Shown here: in pieces, positions 43,277-54,712 of the stretch
Position numbering within the stretch: the stretch's first letter is position 1
How the letters are laid out: each line of letters begins with the position of its first letter
Source of the DNA: Plotosus lineatus
Taxonomy: Eukaryota > Chordata > Actinopteri > Siluriformes > Plotosidae
Assembly: GCA_024760905.1 (NCBI GenBank)
Contig: CM045745.1
Span: forward strand, 8,907,782-8,971,781
Reading direction: 5' to 3'
Length of the DNA stretch: 64,000 bases
The notes under the pieces: model-generated
What the model saw: only the letters and a program-made list of their open reading frames with translations
What the model was told of the DNA's origin: nothing
The model's database searches: none
Position numbers and translations under genes: made by a program

Positions 43277-43362
43277 GTTATTATTATTATTATTATTATT
43301 ATTGTTATTATTATTATTATTAATACTATTGTTATTAGTTGTAGTAGTAGTAGTAGTAGTAT
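42805..43362. repeat. Long ATT trinucleotide array mosaic with GTA blocks
   Basis: About 550 bp is almost wholly trinucleotide: ATT runs alternate with at least four GTA blocks (about 42856-42888, 42987-43010, 43163-43187, 43336-43362), each next to a TTG/GTTGTAGTTGT variant. Units ATTATTTATGTATTTATT recur at about 42950 and 43063, so larger blocks were duplicated. The very long homopolymeric translations across it are artefacts. Confidence 0.95.
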
Positions 43363-44720
43363 GTGAGGAGCAATTTTGAATGTTTGTAGTCATGCTGTGT
43401 TTTGTGTTGTCTGAGATGTGTGTTGTCCTTTATAGAAGGCAGATGCAGATGTAGTCAAACAAATCCACAACTTTGAGTAATTACAAACAGAGGTCGGATG
43501 ATCAACACTTTTTTGACAAAAGCCAAAATATGGTAGCACAAGAAAAAGGAACATACAGTGTGTAGGAAGTGACTGATAGTCTGATGCATAGCAAGAAGAA
43601 TAACTATGCAAAAAGCAAAGCAGGGGAGGCCGGACAATCTCAGAGATTACAGTACAACATCATGAGCAGGGAAATTAAGCACTATCCATCTGATATACTG
43701 AAATCTGGGGTGGCGGGACAGCCACGAAGAGGCAACGTGACATAATAGTGTGCTCTTTAAGGCAGGGAAGTGGGAAGAAGGTTATGGATGACAGCATGGA
43801 ATCACATAGTTCTAGCTTATGTAAATTAATTGAGACAAAATGTACAGAATCAAAATACAGAAGTTTCATTATATATTATATATTTAAAAATTCAAATATT
43901 ATTAATAATTTTGCAAAATAACATGCGAAACAACATGCAATTTCTTTGTTATTGTGAAAATGTCTTGTTTGTGATACTTTTTTTTGTTCTTTCTTTTCAT
44001 TTACTCTTATAATTAAACTTTTCTGTGTGCCACAAAAAAATCTTTTTAATATAAATATTCCTATTTTACTGTAATAAACTCCATTCTATTTGAGTTTCAT
44101 GCATGGAAGAACATTTTTTTTTGGAACAACAATTATCACAATAATGTTACAATAAACAGGTTTGTTGTTTGTTAATTGCTTTTTTGAATAACGCGAGGTC
44201 CTGAGGTCACCAAAAAATTCATAAATTGATTGCATCAGTCCAAGTTTATTTTCAAGTTTTTAACCAGCTGAACGATTTATATTTTTCTCTTTGTGTTTCT
44301 CTTGGAGTTCGTTATAAAGAAGATGTAGCCCATTACTTGTTTACCTGTGCGGTCGTGGTAGGAGTTTCACAATGTGAAAAGTGTTACAGAGCTTGTGGAC
44401 AAAGCACAAAGAAAATAAACTTCAAGCACCTGTCAGTAATTTCTTCTGGGTTTTTGTTTTTAGATACAAAAGGGCTGCTATAAAAAACAAAACACATTAG
44501 CTAAAGCCAGTTTAACCCCATCTGTGCCTGCTTCTGATGCATGTCAGGAAAAGTCAGGCAAAGTAGTCAGCAAAGGAAAGTAGGTGGAATCAAAACTAGA
44601 TTAAAGGAATCTGCTTGCTGAAACCAGGTAAGGAGCCAGATGGTAAGCAAACAATAATCTTTGGGTAAAATCTTTATGATTGAACTGACAATGAAAAGTT
44701 AGACTAGAAATGTTTAAGAA
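43363..44720. other. No gene established
   Basis: Mostly AT-rich. One short frame at 44463-44579, after a tttttag acceptor-like site and ending in TAG, reads GCYKKQNTLAKASLTPSVPA; I found no partner exon, so I do not call it. Confidence 0.4.
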
Positions 44721-44721
44721 T

Positions 44722-45048
44722 TAGTGGCAAGGTCGCGTAGAGGTTAGTGTGTCCACCTCACAGCAAGAAGGTTTGGGTTTGATTCAGTTCTCGGGTGTTT
44801 CTGTGTGGCGTTTGAATATTTTTGGACTGTAGGAAGGAAACCAGAATACCAGGAGGAAACTCACACAAGCACAGGGAAAACAGATGGATCACAGAGGTGA
44901 TTCTGAGTATGAATGGTTGTGTATGTGGGCCCTGCCATGGCCTGGTGAGCTGTCCAAGGTGTATCCTGCCCTCACTTAGAGTTGGCTGAGATAGGTGCCA
45001 GGCTCCCCACAACCCCAATTAGGATTAAGTGGCTTATAAGGGTTAAAC
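44722..45048 (+). repeat. tRNA-head SINE-like repeat, interrupted at its end by the intact LINE
   Basis: The head (gtggcaaggtcgcgtagaggtt) and the end (caaccccaattaggattaag) of the (GAAT)-family are present. The LINE's 17-bp duplication GCTTATAAGGGTTAAAC begins in its tail. Confidence 0.72.
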
Positions 45049-48000
45049 TTCTTCTTCTTTTCCTTTCGGCTGTTCCCTTCAGGGGTCGCCACAGCAAATG
45101 ATCTGCCTCCATCTCTCCCTATCCTCTGCATCTTCTACTCTTACTCCAACGACCTTCATGTCCGCCTTCACCGCATCCATAAATCTTCTCTTTGGTCTTC
45201 CTCTGGGCCTTTTGCCTGGTAGTTCCAACCTCAGCATCCTACGACCAATATACTCACTATCCCTCCTCTGTACATGTCCAAACCATCTCAATCTAGCCTC
45301 TCTGACTTTGACTCCAAAACATCTAACATGTGCTGTCCCTCTGATGTACTCATTTCTGATCCTATCCATCCTCGTTACTCCCAAAGAGAACCACAACATT
45401 TTCATTTCTGCTACCTCCAGCTCTGACTCCTGTCTTTTCCCCAGGGCCACTGTCTCTAAACCATACAACATTGCTGGCCTCATCACCGTCTTGTACACTT
45501 TTCCCTTCATTCTTGCCAATACTCTCCTATCACACATCACACCGGACACTTTTCTCCATCCATTCCAACCTGCCTGCACGCGCTTCTTCACCTGTTTTCC
45601 ACACTCTCCATTGCTCTGGATTGTTGAGCCTAAGTACTTAAAATCCTCCACCTTCTTTATCTCTGCCCCCTGTAACTTCAAAGTTCCTCTTGGGTCCTTG
45701 TCGTTCACACACATGTATTCTGTCTTACTAAGACTAACCTTCAATCCCCTCCTTTCCAGGGCATACCTCCACCTCTCTAGATTTTCCTCCACTTGGTCTC
45801 TGCTTTCACTACAGATCACGATGTCATCTGCAAACATCATAGTCCATGGAGATTCTTGTGTAACCTCGTCTGTTAGCCTGTCCATCACCATAGCAAACAA
45901 GAAGGGGCTGAGAGCTGACCCTTGATGCAGTCCCACCTCCACCTTGAACTCTTCTATCACACCGACAGCACACCTCACCACTGTCTTACATCTCTTATAC
46001 ATGTCCTGCACCACTCTAACATACTTCTCTGTCACTCCAGACTTCCTCATACAATACCACAGTTCTTCTCTCGGCACCCTGTCATATGCTTTCTCCAGAT
46101 CCACAAAGGCACAATGCAGCTCCTTCTGACCTTCTCTGTACTTCTCTATTAACATCCTCAAAGCAAACACTGCATCTGTGGTGCTCTTTCTTGGCATGAA
46201 ACCAAACTGTTGTTCACAAATGCTGACCTCTGCCCTTAGTCTTGCTTCCACTATTCTTTCCCATAGCTTCATTGTATGGCTCATCAACTTTATCCCTCTG
46301 TAGTTGCCACAACTCTGTACATCTCCCTTGTTCTTAAAAATGGGCACAAGCACACTTCTCCTCCATTCGTCTGGCATCTGCTCACTTTCTAAGAACTTGT
46401 TGAATATTCTTGTCAGAAAATCTACTGCTACCTCCCCTAGACACTTCCATACCTCAACCGGTATGTCATCAGGGCCAACTGCCTTTCTACTCTTCATCCT
46501 CTTCAATGCCCTCCTCACTTCTCCCTTACTAATCTTTGCTACTTCCTGCTCCTCAACGGTCACCCCTTCTACCCTTTTTTCTCTCTCATTTTCCTCATTC
46601 ATCAGCTCTTCAAAGTACTCTTTCCATCTTCCCAGCTCACTTCTGTCATCAGTCAATACATTTCCCTCTCTGTCCTTTATCACTCTAACTTGCTGCACAT
46701 CTTTCCCATCTCTATTTCTCTGCTGTGCTAACCTGTATAGATCATTTTCTCCCTCCTTACTGTTCAACCTATCATACAAGTCATCATACGCCCTCTGTTT
46801 GGCCTTTGACACTGCTACCTTTGCCTTACGCTGTGTCTCCCTGTACTCCTGTTTACTCTCTTCGGTCCTCTCAATGTCCAACTTCTTCTTGGCTAACCTC
46901 TTCTTTTGTACACACTCCTGCACTTCCTCATTCCACCACCAAGTCTCCTTATCTACTTTCCTTCCAGAGGACACACCAAGTACTCTCCTACCGGTCTCCC
47001 TGATCACATTGGCTGTGGTTGTCCAGTCATCTGGAAGCACTTCCTGACTACCCAAAGCCTGTTTCAACTCCTCCTTGAAGACAACACGACACTCTTCCTT
47101 TTTCAGCTTCCACCACTTTGTCTTCTGCTCTGCCTTTGCCTTTTTCACCTTTCTCACCATCAGTTTCATCCTGCACACCACCATCCTATGCTGTTTGGCA
47201 ACACTCTCACCCACTACTACTTTGCAGTCACTGACTTCCTTCAAATTACATCGCCTAAACAAGATGTAGTCTAACTGTGTGCTCTTACCTCCGCTTTCAT
47301 AAGTCACCCTATGCTTCTGTTTCTTCTTGAAGAAAGTATTCACCACAGCCATTTCCATCCTTTTTGCAAAATCGATCAACATCTGTCCTTCTGTGTTCCT
47401 GTCCTGGATACCAAACCTGCCCATCACTTCCTCGTCCCCTCTGTTGCCTGCACCAACATGTCCATTGAAGTCTGCTCCAATGACCACTCTTTCACCTCTG
47501 GGGGTACTCTCCATCACTTCATCTAACTCCCTCCAGAATCTCTCTTTCTCTTCTAGCTTACATCCTGCCTGTGGGGCATAAGCACTAACAACATTGACCA
47601 TCACGCCTTCAATTTCTAACTTGAGACTCATCACTCTGTCTGACACTCTTTTCACTTCTAGAACATTCCTGACAAACCCCTCCTTCAAGATGACTCCTAC
47701 TCCATTTCTCTTCCCATCCACACCATTATAAAACAGTTTAAACCCTGCTCCTAAGCTTCTAGCCTTGCTACCTTTCCACCTTGTCTCCTGAACACACAGT
47801 ATGTCCACCTTCCTCCTCTGCATCATGTCAGCCAGCTCCCTATCTTTTCCTTGCATAGTTCCAACATTCAAAGTCCCTACTCTCAGTCCTAGGCTCACGC
47901 ATTTCCTCTTCTCTCTCTGCCTACGGACACGCCTCCCGCCTCTCCTTCTTCGACGTCTTCGACCAACAGTAGTCCAATTTCCATCAGCACCCTGTTGGTT

Positions 48001-48202
48001 GACAGCACTGATGGCGGTCGTTGTTAACCCGGGCCTCGACCGATCCGGTATGAATTCTGTATTGATCATTTGCATTTTTAAATGTGGCAGAAGTTTTACG
48101 CCGGATGCCCTTCCTGTCACAACCCTCTGCATTTATCCGGGCTTGGGACCGGCATAAGGGGGAGAGACACTGGTTAGTTCCCCCCCACCTCATGGCTGCA
48201 TT
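45049..48202 (-). mobile_element. Full-length, structurally intact RTE-type LINE
   Basis: GCTTATAAGGGTTAAAC flanks it exactly on both sides (45032-45048, 48203-48219), a 17-bp target-site duplication. On the - strand it starts TGCAGCCATGAGG, has a 5' leader of only about 70 bp, one long ORF (48132-45079) and about 30 bp after the stop, ending in an AAGAAGAAG tail. The tiny 3' UTR and short-repeat tail are RTE traits. Length 3.15 kb. No frameshift or stop is seen, so it may be competent to move or very recently so. Confidence 0.93.
45079..48132 (-). CDS. RTE LINE ORF: AP-like endonuclease plus reverse transcriptase, 1017 aa
   Basis: It nicks target DNA and reverse-transcribes the element RNA onto the nick. 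The N-terminal part (about 20-75) is basic, with a run of arginines in TTVGRRRRRRRGGRRVRRQR. The endonuclease spans roughly 80-320: GTLNVGTMQGKD, catalytic-type CVQETRWKG, VVIGADFNGHVG and STQLDYIL. A coiled, Lys/Glu-rich linker follows to about 550. The reverse transcriptase covers about 570-830: [62 protein letters not shown] and the active-site box MMFADDIVICSES (FADD in place of YADD). The C-terminal region ends RWRQIICCGDP. Fish databases often mislabel such endonucleases as craniofacial development protein 2-like. The frame is uninterrupted, unlike all other copies here. Confidence 0.93.
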   Translation of the reverse strand: MQRVVTGRASGVKLLPHLKMQMINTEFIPDRSRPGLTTTAISAVNQQGADGNWTTVGRRRRRRRGGRRVRRQREKRKCVSLGLRVGTLNVGTMQGKDRELADMMQRRKVDILCVQETRWKGSKARSLGAGFKLFYNGVDGKRNGVGVILKEGFVRNVLEVKRVSDRVMSLKLEIEGVMVNVVSAYAPQAGCKLEEKERFWRELDEVMESTPRGERVVIGADFNGHVGAGNRGDEEVMGRFGIQDRNTEGQMLIDFAKRMEMAVVNTFFKKKQKHRVTYESGGKSTQLDYILFRRCNLKEVSDCKVVVGESVAKQHRMVVCRMKLMVRKVKKAKAEQKTKWWKLKKEECRVVFKEELKQALGSQEVLPDDWTTTANVIRETGRRVLGVSSGRKVDKETWWWNEEVQECVQKKRLAKKKLDIERTEESKQEYRETQRKAKVAVSKAKQRAYDDLYDRLNSKEGENDLYRLAQQRNRDGKDVQQVRVIKDREGNVLTDDRSELGRWKEYFEELMNEENEREKRVEGVTVEEQEVAKISKGEVRRALKRMKSRKAVGPDDIPVEVWKCLGEVAVDFLTRIFNKFLESEQMPDEWRRSVLVPIFKNKGDVQSCGNYRGIKLMSHTMKLWERIVEARLRAEVSICEQQFGFMPRKSTTDAVFALRMLIEKYREGQKELHCAFVDLEKAYDRVPREELWYCMRKSGVTEKYVRVVQDMYKRCKTVVRCAVGVIEEFKVEVGLHQGSALSPFLFAMVMDRLTDEVTQESPWTMMFADDIVICSESRDQVEENLERWRYALERRGLKVSLSKTEYMCVNDKDPRGTLKLQGAEIKKVEDFKYLGSTIQSNGECGKQVKKRVQAGWNGWRKVSGVMCDRRVLARMKGKVYKTVMRPAMLYGLETVALGKRQESELEVAEMKMLWFSLGVTRMDRIRNEYIRGTAHVRCFGVKVREARLRWFGHVQRRDSEYIGRRMLRLELPGKRPRGRPKRRFMDAVKADMKVVGVRVEDAEDRERWRQIICCGDP

Positions 48203-48219
48203 GCTTATAAGGGTTAAAC

Positions 48220-48642
48220 AAAAAACAAAAACAAACAAAAACATAAAAACAGTAGAAATAATTTTTTTGATAATAAGGCTGTGGGTCATTTAAGACTTTA
48301 CACTTTCTGCCTAAAATAATTATTTCCTTTTATTACATTATTTCATCATCAGTAAAGTACTACACATCAGTTTATTACATATGAAATGGTTTATGATTTT
48401 ATATTCACTGGATATTATATGGATATTATATTATTCACTCATTTGCCAAATCAGTTTGTCTTCAGGTCACGGGTAGGCTGGAGACTCCAATATAATCTCA
48501 CCTACTTCTAGGTGAAGGCGGAGTAGAGTCCATCAGAGAGCCATGATATTACATTATATAATTATAATAAAATAATCACATTTATCATCATCTTATTTTG
48601 TACCTTCATTATGTTTAACATTTAAAAGAGTTAACAATAAAG
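48220..48642. other. No gene seen
   Basis: A/T-rich sequence beginning with an A/C-rich stretch right of the LINE. A fragment gtcttcaggtcacgggtagg may be an old repeat but I cannot place it. Confidence 0.4.
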
Positions 48643-48644
48643 TA

Positions 48645-48958
48645 CAGTGGTACCTCACCTTATGAAATTAATCCGTTCCAGAGCCTTTTTCTTAACCTGA
48701 ATTTTTCGTAAATTGAACCGCATTTTACATGTAAAATATGTGATTCGTTCCAAGGCCCCCAATACTACCCCCTAAACCCTTTAAAATTATAAAAGCATAC
48801 CTTTTAATACCTCCTTCTGCTTCAATATCGTACCGATGGTAGATGACTTTGGCCATATTGCTTTGCGATATCACTCAACCGCGTTTCTTCTTCTCACTTG
48901 CACCGGAAATCACATGCGTACGTGCGTGCGTGTGTGTGTGTGTGTGTGTGCGTGCGTG

Positions 48959-49046
<88 letters not shown>

Positions 49047-49452
49047 CGTGTGTTGACCATGTCTTCTGAGCAGAGTTATATTCTTACAAATGTCTATGGA
49101 AGGTTAAAAGCAATGAGCAGACTCAAAAAACTAATGCAACAACAGTAACTCTGTCCTTTACACGAAAAGCATTATGGGAGATGCAGCTCGATAATAGCTA
49201 ATGGGAGGGTGCTGCGTCATCCCTCCTAGCCAATTGGAGGCCAGCGGGGCGGGATGTTGGAAGATAGTCAATGGGAGAGCAGCTCGTGCATTGTTTGATT
49301 GTCTGAATGGTGCATTTTAATGTTTGAATGGCACGTTAGGTGTGTTTTGTAAGGAGAACTTGTTTCGTATACAGAGACAAAAATTTTGGAAAATGTTTTT
49401 CGTAACCTGGATTTTTCGTTTGCTGGGACTATCGTAAGGTGAGGTACCACTG
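48645..49452. mobile_element. Tigger-like MITE (CAGTGGTACCTC ends)
   Basis: The ends are CAGTGGTACCTCACCTTATG and CGTAAGGTGAGGTACCACTG with TA on each side (48643-48644, 49453-49454). It has secondary inverted blocks around cctgaatttttcgtaa and cgtaacctggatttttcgtt. A GT array of about 55 units lies at 48929-49042. No transposase is encoded. Confidence 0.9.
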
Positions 49453-49619
49453 TAATTAGGAAGAAAATAGCTCTAGCCTCTTTAGTTGCATTCAGAAACT
49501 CTGGATATTTAATCGATCTTCTATATTTGAAAATATGAAATTATGCAGGATGTTTCAGCACAAGGTAAACTGTACAACTGTACAAGGACATGGGTTAATC
49601 CTATTCAGCTCCATTTCTA

Positions 49620-49697
49620 TTATGGTATCTTATGAATACTTTTCAAGTGAATTGTAAAGTTGCTTGGCATTCCACTGTCGATTAGCCTCTGTTTGAC
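49620..49697 (-). CDS. Candidate last coding exon of an unidentified - strand gene
   Basis: A good acceptor (tgtctgtcatctttgcag on the - strand) opens it. In the phase left by the candidate exon at 55119-55186 it reads VKQRLIDSGMPSNFTIHLKS to a TAA at 49620. A second frame is open as well (QTEANRQWNAKQLYNSLEKY then S and stop), so the phase is not settled by sequence alone. No family recognised. Confidence 0.3.
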   Translation of the reverse strand, partial: VKQRLIDSGMPSNFTIHLKSIHKIP

Positions 49698-50106
49698 CTG
49701 CAAAGATGACAGACATAGTTGACATGACAGTATGTTAATTTTTCCACTTTAAAAATGCTTCTTTTTTTCAAATTCACTTTTGGAAATCTCATTGAATAAT
49801 AAATTGCAAAGCATAGTAATAAAGATATTACTGTAAAGTTTGTTCAGTTTCACCCCATTTGTTTCTTGAAATATAAAAATGTACCAGGTGACGGTGGCAA
49901 ATAAATTGTTTTAACATGTATTATATGGGTAGGATGTCATTAATTTTTAATCTGGAGATAATCTGGATAATGCTTGAAACAAAATGGACATGCACAGTTC
50001 GTAACTATCGTTCTAGCAGTTGGTCTCATCATTATTGCTTTTTAAAATAAATAAAGAGAAACAAATAGGAGCAATTTCATTTTAGTTGTTTTTTCTTGTA
50101 GTTTAT

Positions 50107-50185
50107 ATCTTCTTCTTTTCCTTTCGGCTGTTCCCTTTTTTTTTCTTCAGGGGTCGCCACAGTGAATCATCTGCCTCCATCTGTA
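50107..50185 (-). mobile_element. Very short RTE LINE 3' end
   Basis: On + it reads cttcttttcctttcggctgt, then an inserted T-run, aggggtcgccacagtgaatc and atctgcctccatct. It is only the last 70 bp of the element, and is followed by a SINE fragment (gtttgatttggcatagtgtc). Confidence 0.7.
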
Positions 50186-50248
50186 TTGAAGTCATATTAA
50201 TGATTCACATGTTTGATTTGGCATAGTGTCTGCCCAGTGCAGCTAACT

Positions 50249-53200
50249 CAGTGCTTCTCAAATAGTGGTACAATGCCGAGGGGTGGGGTGGGGTATGCGG
50301 TGTGATTTCCTGGGGAACATGCTTTTCTGGAATACGTAGTGTATGAGAATTAAGTGTAATTGCACCCCCACTCCAGTAGTTGGCAGTGGCACTCATTGTC
50401 ACGCTATGGTGTAGCGGTTTTTTTGCACGAGCAAATGATATGAAGTGCAGTCAACCTATCAAGAAACAACACGGAAAATTTTCTAACAGGAACGAAGAGA
50501 GAGGTGAGAGAGATGGAGATATTAAGACATAAATAAGTTGAATGAGTTTAAATAAGTTAAATGACTTTCAATCTTCTTTTCCTTTCGGCTTTTCCCTTCA
50601 GGGGTCGCCACAGCGAATCATCTGCCTCCATCTCACCCTATCCTTTGCATCTTCTTCTCTTACACCAACGACCTTCATGTCCTCCTTCACCACATCCACG
50701 AATCATCTCTTTGGTTTTCCTCTAGGCCTTCTGCCTGGTAGTTCCAGCCTCAGCATCCTATTACCAATATACTCACTATCCCTCCTCTGTACATGTCCAA
50801 AACATCTCACATGTGCTGTCCCGCTGATGTGCTCATTCCTAATCCTATCCATCCTCGTTACTCCCAAAGAGAACCTCAACATTTTCATCTCTGCTACCTC
50901 CAGCTCTGCCTCCTGTCTTTTCCCCAGGGCCACTGTTTCTAAATCATACAACATCGTTGGCCTCAACACCGTCTTGAACACTTTTCCTTTCATTCTTGCC
51001 GATACCCTCCTATCACACATCACACCGGACACTTTTCTCCAACAATTCCAACCTGCCTGCACATGCTTCTTCACCTCTTTTCCACACTCTCCATTGCTCT
51101 GGATTGTTGAGCCTAAGTACTTAAAATCCTCCACCGTTCTTATCTCTGCTCCCTGTAACCTCACTGTTCCTCTTGGGTCCTTGTAATTCATGCACATGTA
51201 TTCTGTCTTACTGAGGCTAATCTTCATTCCCCTCCTTTCCAGGGCATACCTCCACCTCTCTAGATTTTCCTGCACTAGTTCTCTGCTCTCACTACGGATC
51301 ACAATGTCATCTGCAAACATCATGGTCCATGTGGAATCTTGTCTAACCTCATCTGTCAGCCTGTCCATCACCATAGCAAACAAGAATGGGCTGAGAGCTG
51401 ACCCTTGATGCAGTCCCACCTCCATCTTGAACTCTTCTGTCACACCGACAGCACACCTCACCACTGTCTTACATCTCTTATACATGTCCTGCACCACTCT
51501 AACATACTTCTCTGTCACTCCAGACTTCCTCATGCAATACCACAGTTCTTCTCTCGGCACCCTGTCATATGCTTTCTCCAGATCCACAAAGGCACAATGC
51601 AGCTCCGTCTGACCTTCTCTGTACTTCTCCATTAACATCCTCAAGGCAAACACTGCATCTGTGGTGCTCTTTCTTGGCATGAAACCAAACTGTTGTTCAC
51701 AAATGCTGACCTCTGCCCTTAGTCTAGCTTCCACTATTCTTTCCCATAACTTCATCATATGGCTCATCAACTTTATCCCTCTGTAGTTGCCAAAACTCTG
51801 CACGTCTCCCTTGTTCTTAAAAATGGGCACCAGCACACTTCTCCTCCATTCCTCTGGCATCCTCTCACTCTCTAAGACCTTGTTGAATGTTCTTGTCAGA
51901 AAATCTACTGCTGCCTCTCCTAGACACTTCCATACCTCCACCGGTATGTCATCAGGACCAACTGCCTTTCCATTCTTCATCCTCTTCAATGCCCTCCTCA
52001 CTTCACCCTTACTAATCTTTGCTACTTCCTGGTCCTCAACAGTCACCTCTTCTACTCTTTTTTCTCTCTCATTTTCCTCATTCATCAGCTCTTCAAAGTA
52101 CTCTTTCCATCTTCCCAGCACACTTCTGTCATCAGTCAATACATTTCCCTCTCTGTCCTTTATCAATCTAACTTGCTGCACGTCCTTCCCATCTCTATTT
52201 CTCTGCTGTGTCAACCTGTTTAAATAATTTTCTCCCTCTTTACTGTCCAACCGAGCATACAAGTCATCATACGTGCTCTGTTTGGCCTTTGACACTGCTA
52301 CCTTTGCCTTACGCTGTGTCTCCCTGTACTCCTGTTTACTCTCTTCGGTTTTCTCAATGTCCCACTTCTTCTTAGCTAACCTCTTCCTTTGTACACACTC
52401 CTGTACTTCCTCATTCCACCACCAAGTCTCCTTATCTACTTTCCTTCCAGATGACACACTAAGTATTCTCCTACCTGTCTCCCTGATCACATTAGCTGTA
52501 GTTGTCCAGTCATCTGGAAGCACTTCCTGACCACCCAAAGCCTGTTTTAACTCCTCCTTGAAGACAACCCGACACTCTTCCTTTTTCAGCTTCCACCACC
52601 TTGTCTTCTGCTCTGCCTTTGCCTTCTTCACCTTCCTCACCATCAGCATTATCCTGCACACCACCATCCTATGCTGTTTGGCAACACGCTCACCCACTAC
52701 TACTTTGCAGTCACTGACTTCCTTTAAATTACATCGCCTGCACAAGATGTAGTCTACCTGTGTGCTCCTACCTCCACTTTTATAAGTCACCCTATGCTCC
52801 TCTCTCTTCTGGAAGAAAGTATTTACCACGCCATTTCCATCCTTTTTGCAAAATCTACCAACATCTGTCCTTCTGTGTTCCTGTCCTGGATACCAAACCT
52901 ACCCATCACTTCCTCGTCCCCTCTGTTTCCTGCACCAACATGTCCATTGAAGTCTGCCCCAATGACTACTCTTTTACCTCTGGGGGTACTCTGCATCACT
53001 TCATCTAACTCCCTCCAGAATCTCTCCTTCTCTTCTCGCTCACATCTTGTCTGTGGGGCATAAGCACTAACAACATTGAACATCACACCTTCAATTTCTT
53101 CTCTTCTCTCTCTGCCTACGGACACGCCTCCCGCCTCTCCTTCTTCTACGTCTTCGACCAACAGTAGTCCAATTTCCATCAGCACCCTGTTGGTTGACAG

Positions 53201-53686
53201 CACTGATGGCGGTCGTTGTTAACCCGGGCCTCGACCGATCCGGTATGTCATTCTTTCTTGTGATTCGCATATTTTATTTGGCATTTGTTTTACGCCGGAT
53301 GACCTTCCTGACGCAACCCTCTGCATTTATCTGGGCTTGGGACCGGCGTGAGGGAGAGACACTGGTTTGTGCCCCCCCTCACGGCTGCATTAAGTTAAAT
53401 GACTTTCAATAAGGATGCATAGTTTATTTCAGGCACATTGGTGCACTTTAAATCTTTTCTGTTGCAGATTAAAAATGTTAATGAAGTTTTTCTTTATTGT
53501 AAGTTGAACTATAATTATTTCTCTTTCGTTTTTAATGTTAATAAAGATACAATATTATGCAGCGGGGTACTAATAACAAATTTATAGACAAATAATACTA
53601 TTTATAGTTGCTCGTGGGGTGGTGGGGGGGCATGAAATGTTTTTTTCTTCCTGGAGGGGGGCACAGAAAATAATTGAGAAGCACTG
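50249..53686. mobile_element. hAT MITE interrupted by an RTE LINE
   Basis: The ends CAGTGCTTCTCAAATAGTGG (50249) and AATAATTGAGAAGCACTG (to 53686) are bounded by a perfect AGCTAACT duplication (50241-50248, 53687-53694). The interior matches the 8182 copy (cacgctatggtgtagcggtt, gacataaataagttgaatga). The LINE at 50573-53391 sits inside it. Confidence 0.9.
50573..53391 (-). mobile_element. RTE-type LINE with several internal deletions, 19-bp duplication
   Basis: AAGTTAAATGACTTTCAAT is present exactly at 50554-50572 and 53392-53410. Both natural ends are present (5' TGCAGCCGTGAGG near 53388, 3' cgacccctgaagggaaaagc and AAGAAG). On the - strand the reverse transcriptase frame is open for 708 codons (52829-50703). 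Most of the endonuclease is deleted near 53100, where KR is joined directly to EEIEGVMFN. A frameshift near 52826 and a 12-residue deletion near 50805 (CFGHVQRRD) also occurred. Non-functional. Confidence 0.92.
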
Positions 53687-53733
53687 AGCTAACTGGGTTA
53701 TCAAAGGCTGGCCATGTCTCTCACTGTCTATGG

Positions 53734-54712
53734 CAGGGGTTGGGAACCTATGGCTCGCCAGCCAGATGTGGCTCTTTTGATGACTGTATCTGGCTCTCAG
53801 ATAAATCAGATGGCCTTTCTTAACAGAATAACGAATACATAATTTCACTGTCATTTAAATAAAAATACAAAAAAAATCCACTAAATAAAACAAAAACAGA
53901 TGAATAAATATTGCGCATTTAAATCTATTCATCTATTTTCAATGCCATGTCGCTGTGGAGCACAGCGGAGAGCCAATCCTTTCTGTACTCCAGTGTGTGG
54001 GCGGGTCCGATCCCCTTGAAACTCTAATTTTATTGCATTATAACAACAGCCACAGATTGTACGTGTTGCTTTCTGGCTAAAGAGGTAAATGTCCCTCGTT
54101 TGCTGGCAAGCAAACACAAATGGACAGACATGGAAAAACTTCAACCCGCAGGCCAGCTGATTGCCAAAACTTGGGATGTGCTTCCTGTCACATAAACACT
54201 GCAGTATTGGGGTGCATGGAGTGTTGAAGCGCAACTTTTGGATTTATCCGCTAGACTTAGAAGGCAGTCGTATTGTAAGCCCTGTTAAATCTAAACGCCT
54301 ATCACACCCAAGCCAGACTCCACCTCCGTCATTAGGACAGGTGCACCCTGAGCAGCTCGGCCTTGCAGCAGAGTGAGCCAACGGAGTCACTGGCGACTAG
54401 GAAATGAAGTAACCTCTTTCTCCTAGTTAATTTAAGCGATTTTATAACAGTGCTTTAAAAGGTAATGAAATTGAGTCTTCATAGATGGCGAAGACCGATT
54501 TCCTGCGACTGCTGGGTACCCGATTCCAGCAAAAGCTCCCTAAGGTTGTCCACGATGCCACAGGGGAAACATGATGATGATGATGAGCATGAGTTCTGTG
54601 GTATTGACCATGTTTGGCTCCACATGCGTACATGAGCAGTCCTTCTCACACTTCATAAACATCAAGACCAACTTGCGGTCACCTGTAATAGATGGAAACC
54701 TAAACGCCAAAA
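53734..54712 (+). mobile_element. hAT element relic with dimerisation-domain remains
   Basis: It begins CAGGGGTTGGGAACCTATGG inside the SINE, right after GTCTATGG. No matching right terminus is present, so it is truncated near 54712. The 3' part reads LTMFGSTCVHEQSFSHFINI and KTNLRSPVIDGNLN (about 54601-54705), the hAT C-terminal dimerisation motif of GTF2IRD2/ZBED-like transposases. Most of the transposase is missing. Confidence 0.75.

Noticed and set aside
42805..43362. CRISPR-like or satellite array
   Set aside because: There are no constant repeats with unique spacers; it is simple trinucleotide sequence in a vertebrate genome.
42778..43393. Very long open frames of Ile, Tyr, Leu or Asn runs on both strands
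   Set aside because: They are translations of the ATT/GTA microsatellite in all frames.
44463..44579. Possible + strand terminal exon (GCYKKQNTLAKASLTPSVPA) after a tttttag site
   Set aside because: Single short open frame with no upstream exon of matching phase and no known similarity.
45098..47047. Long + strand open frames opposite the intact LINE
   Set aside because: They mirror the LINE ORF on the other strand, recur opposite each LINE copy and contain no domain of their own.
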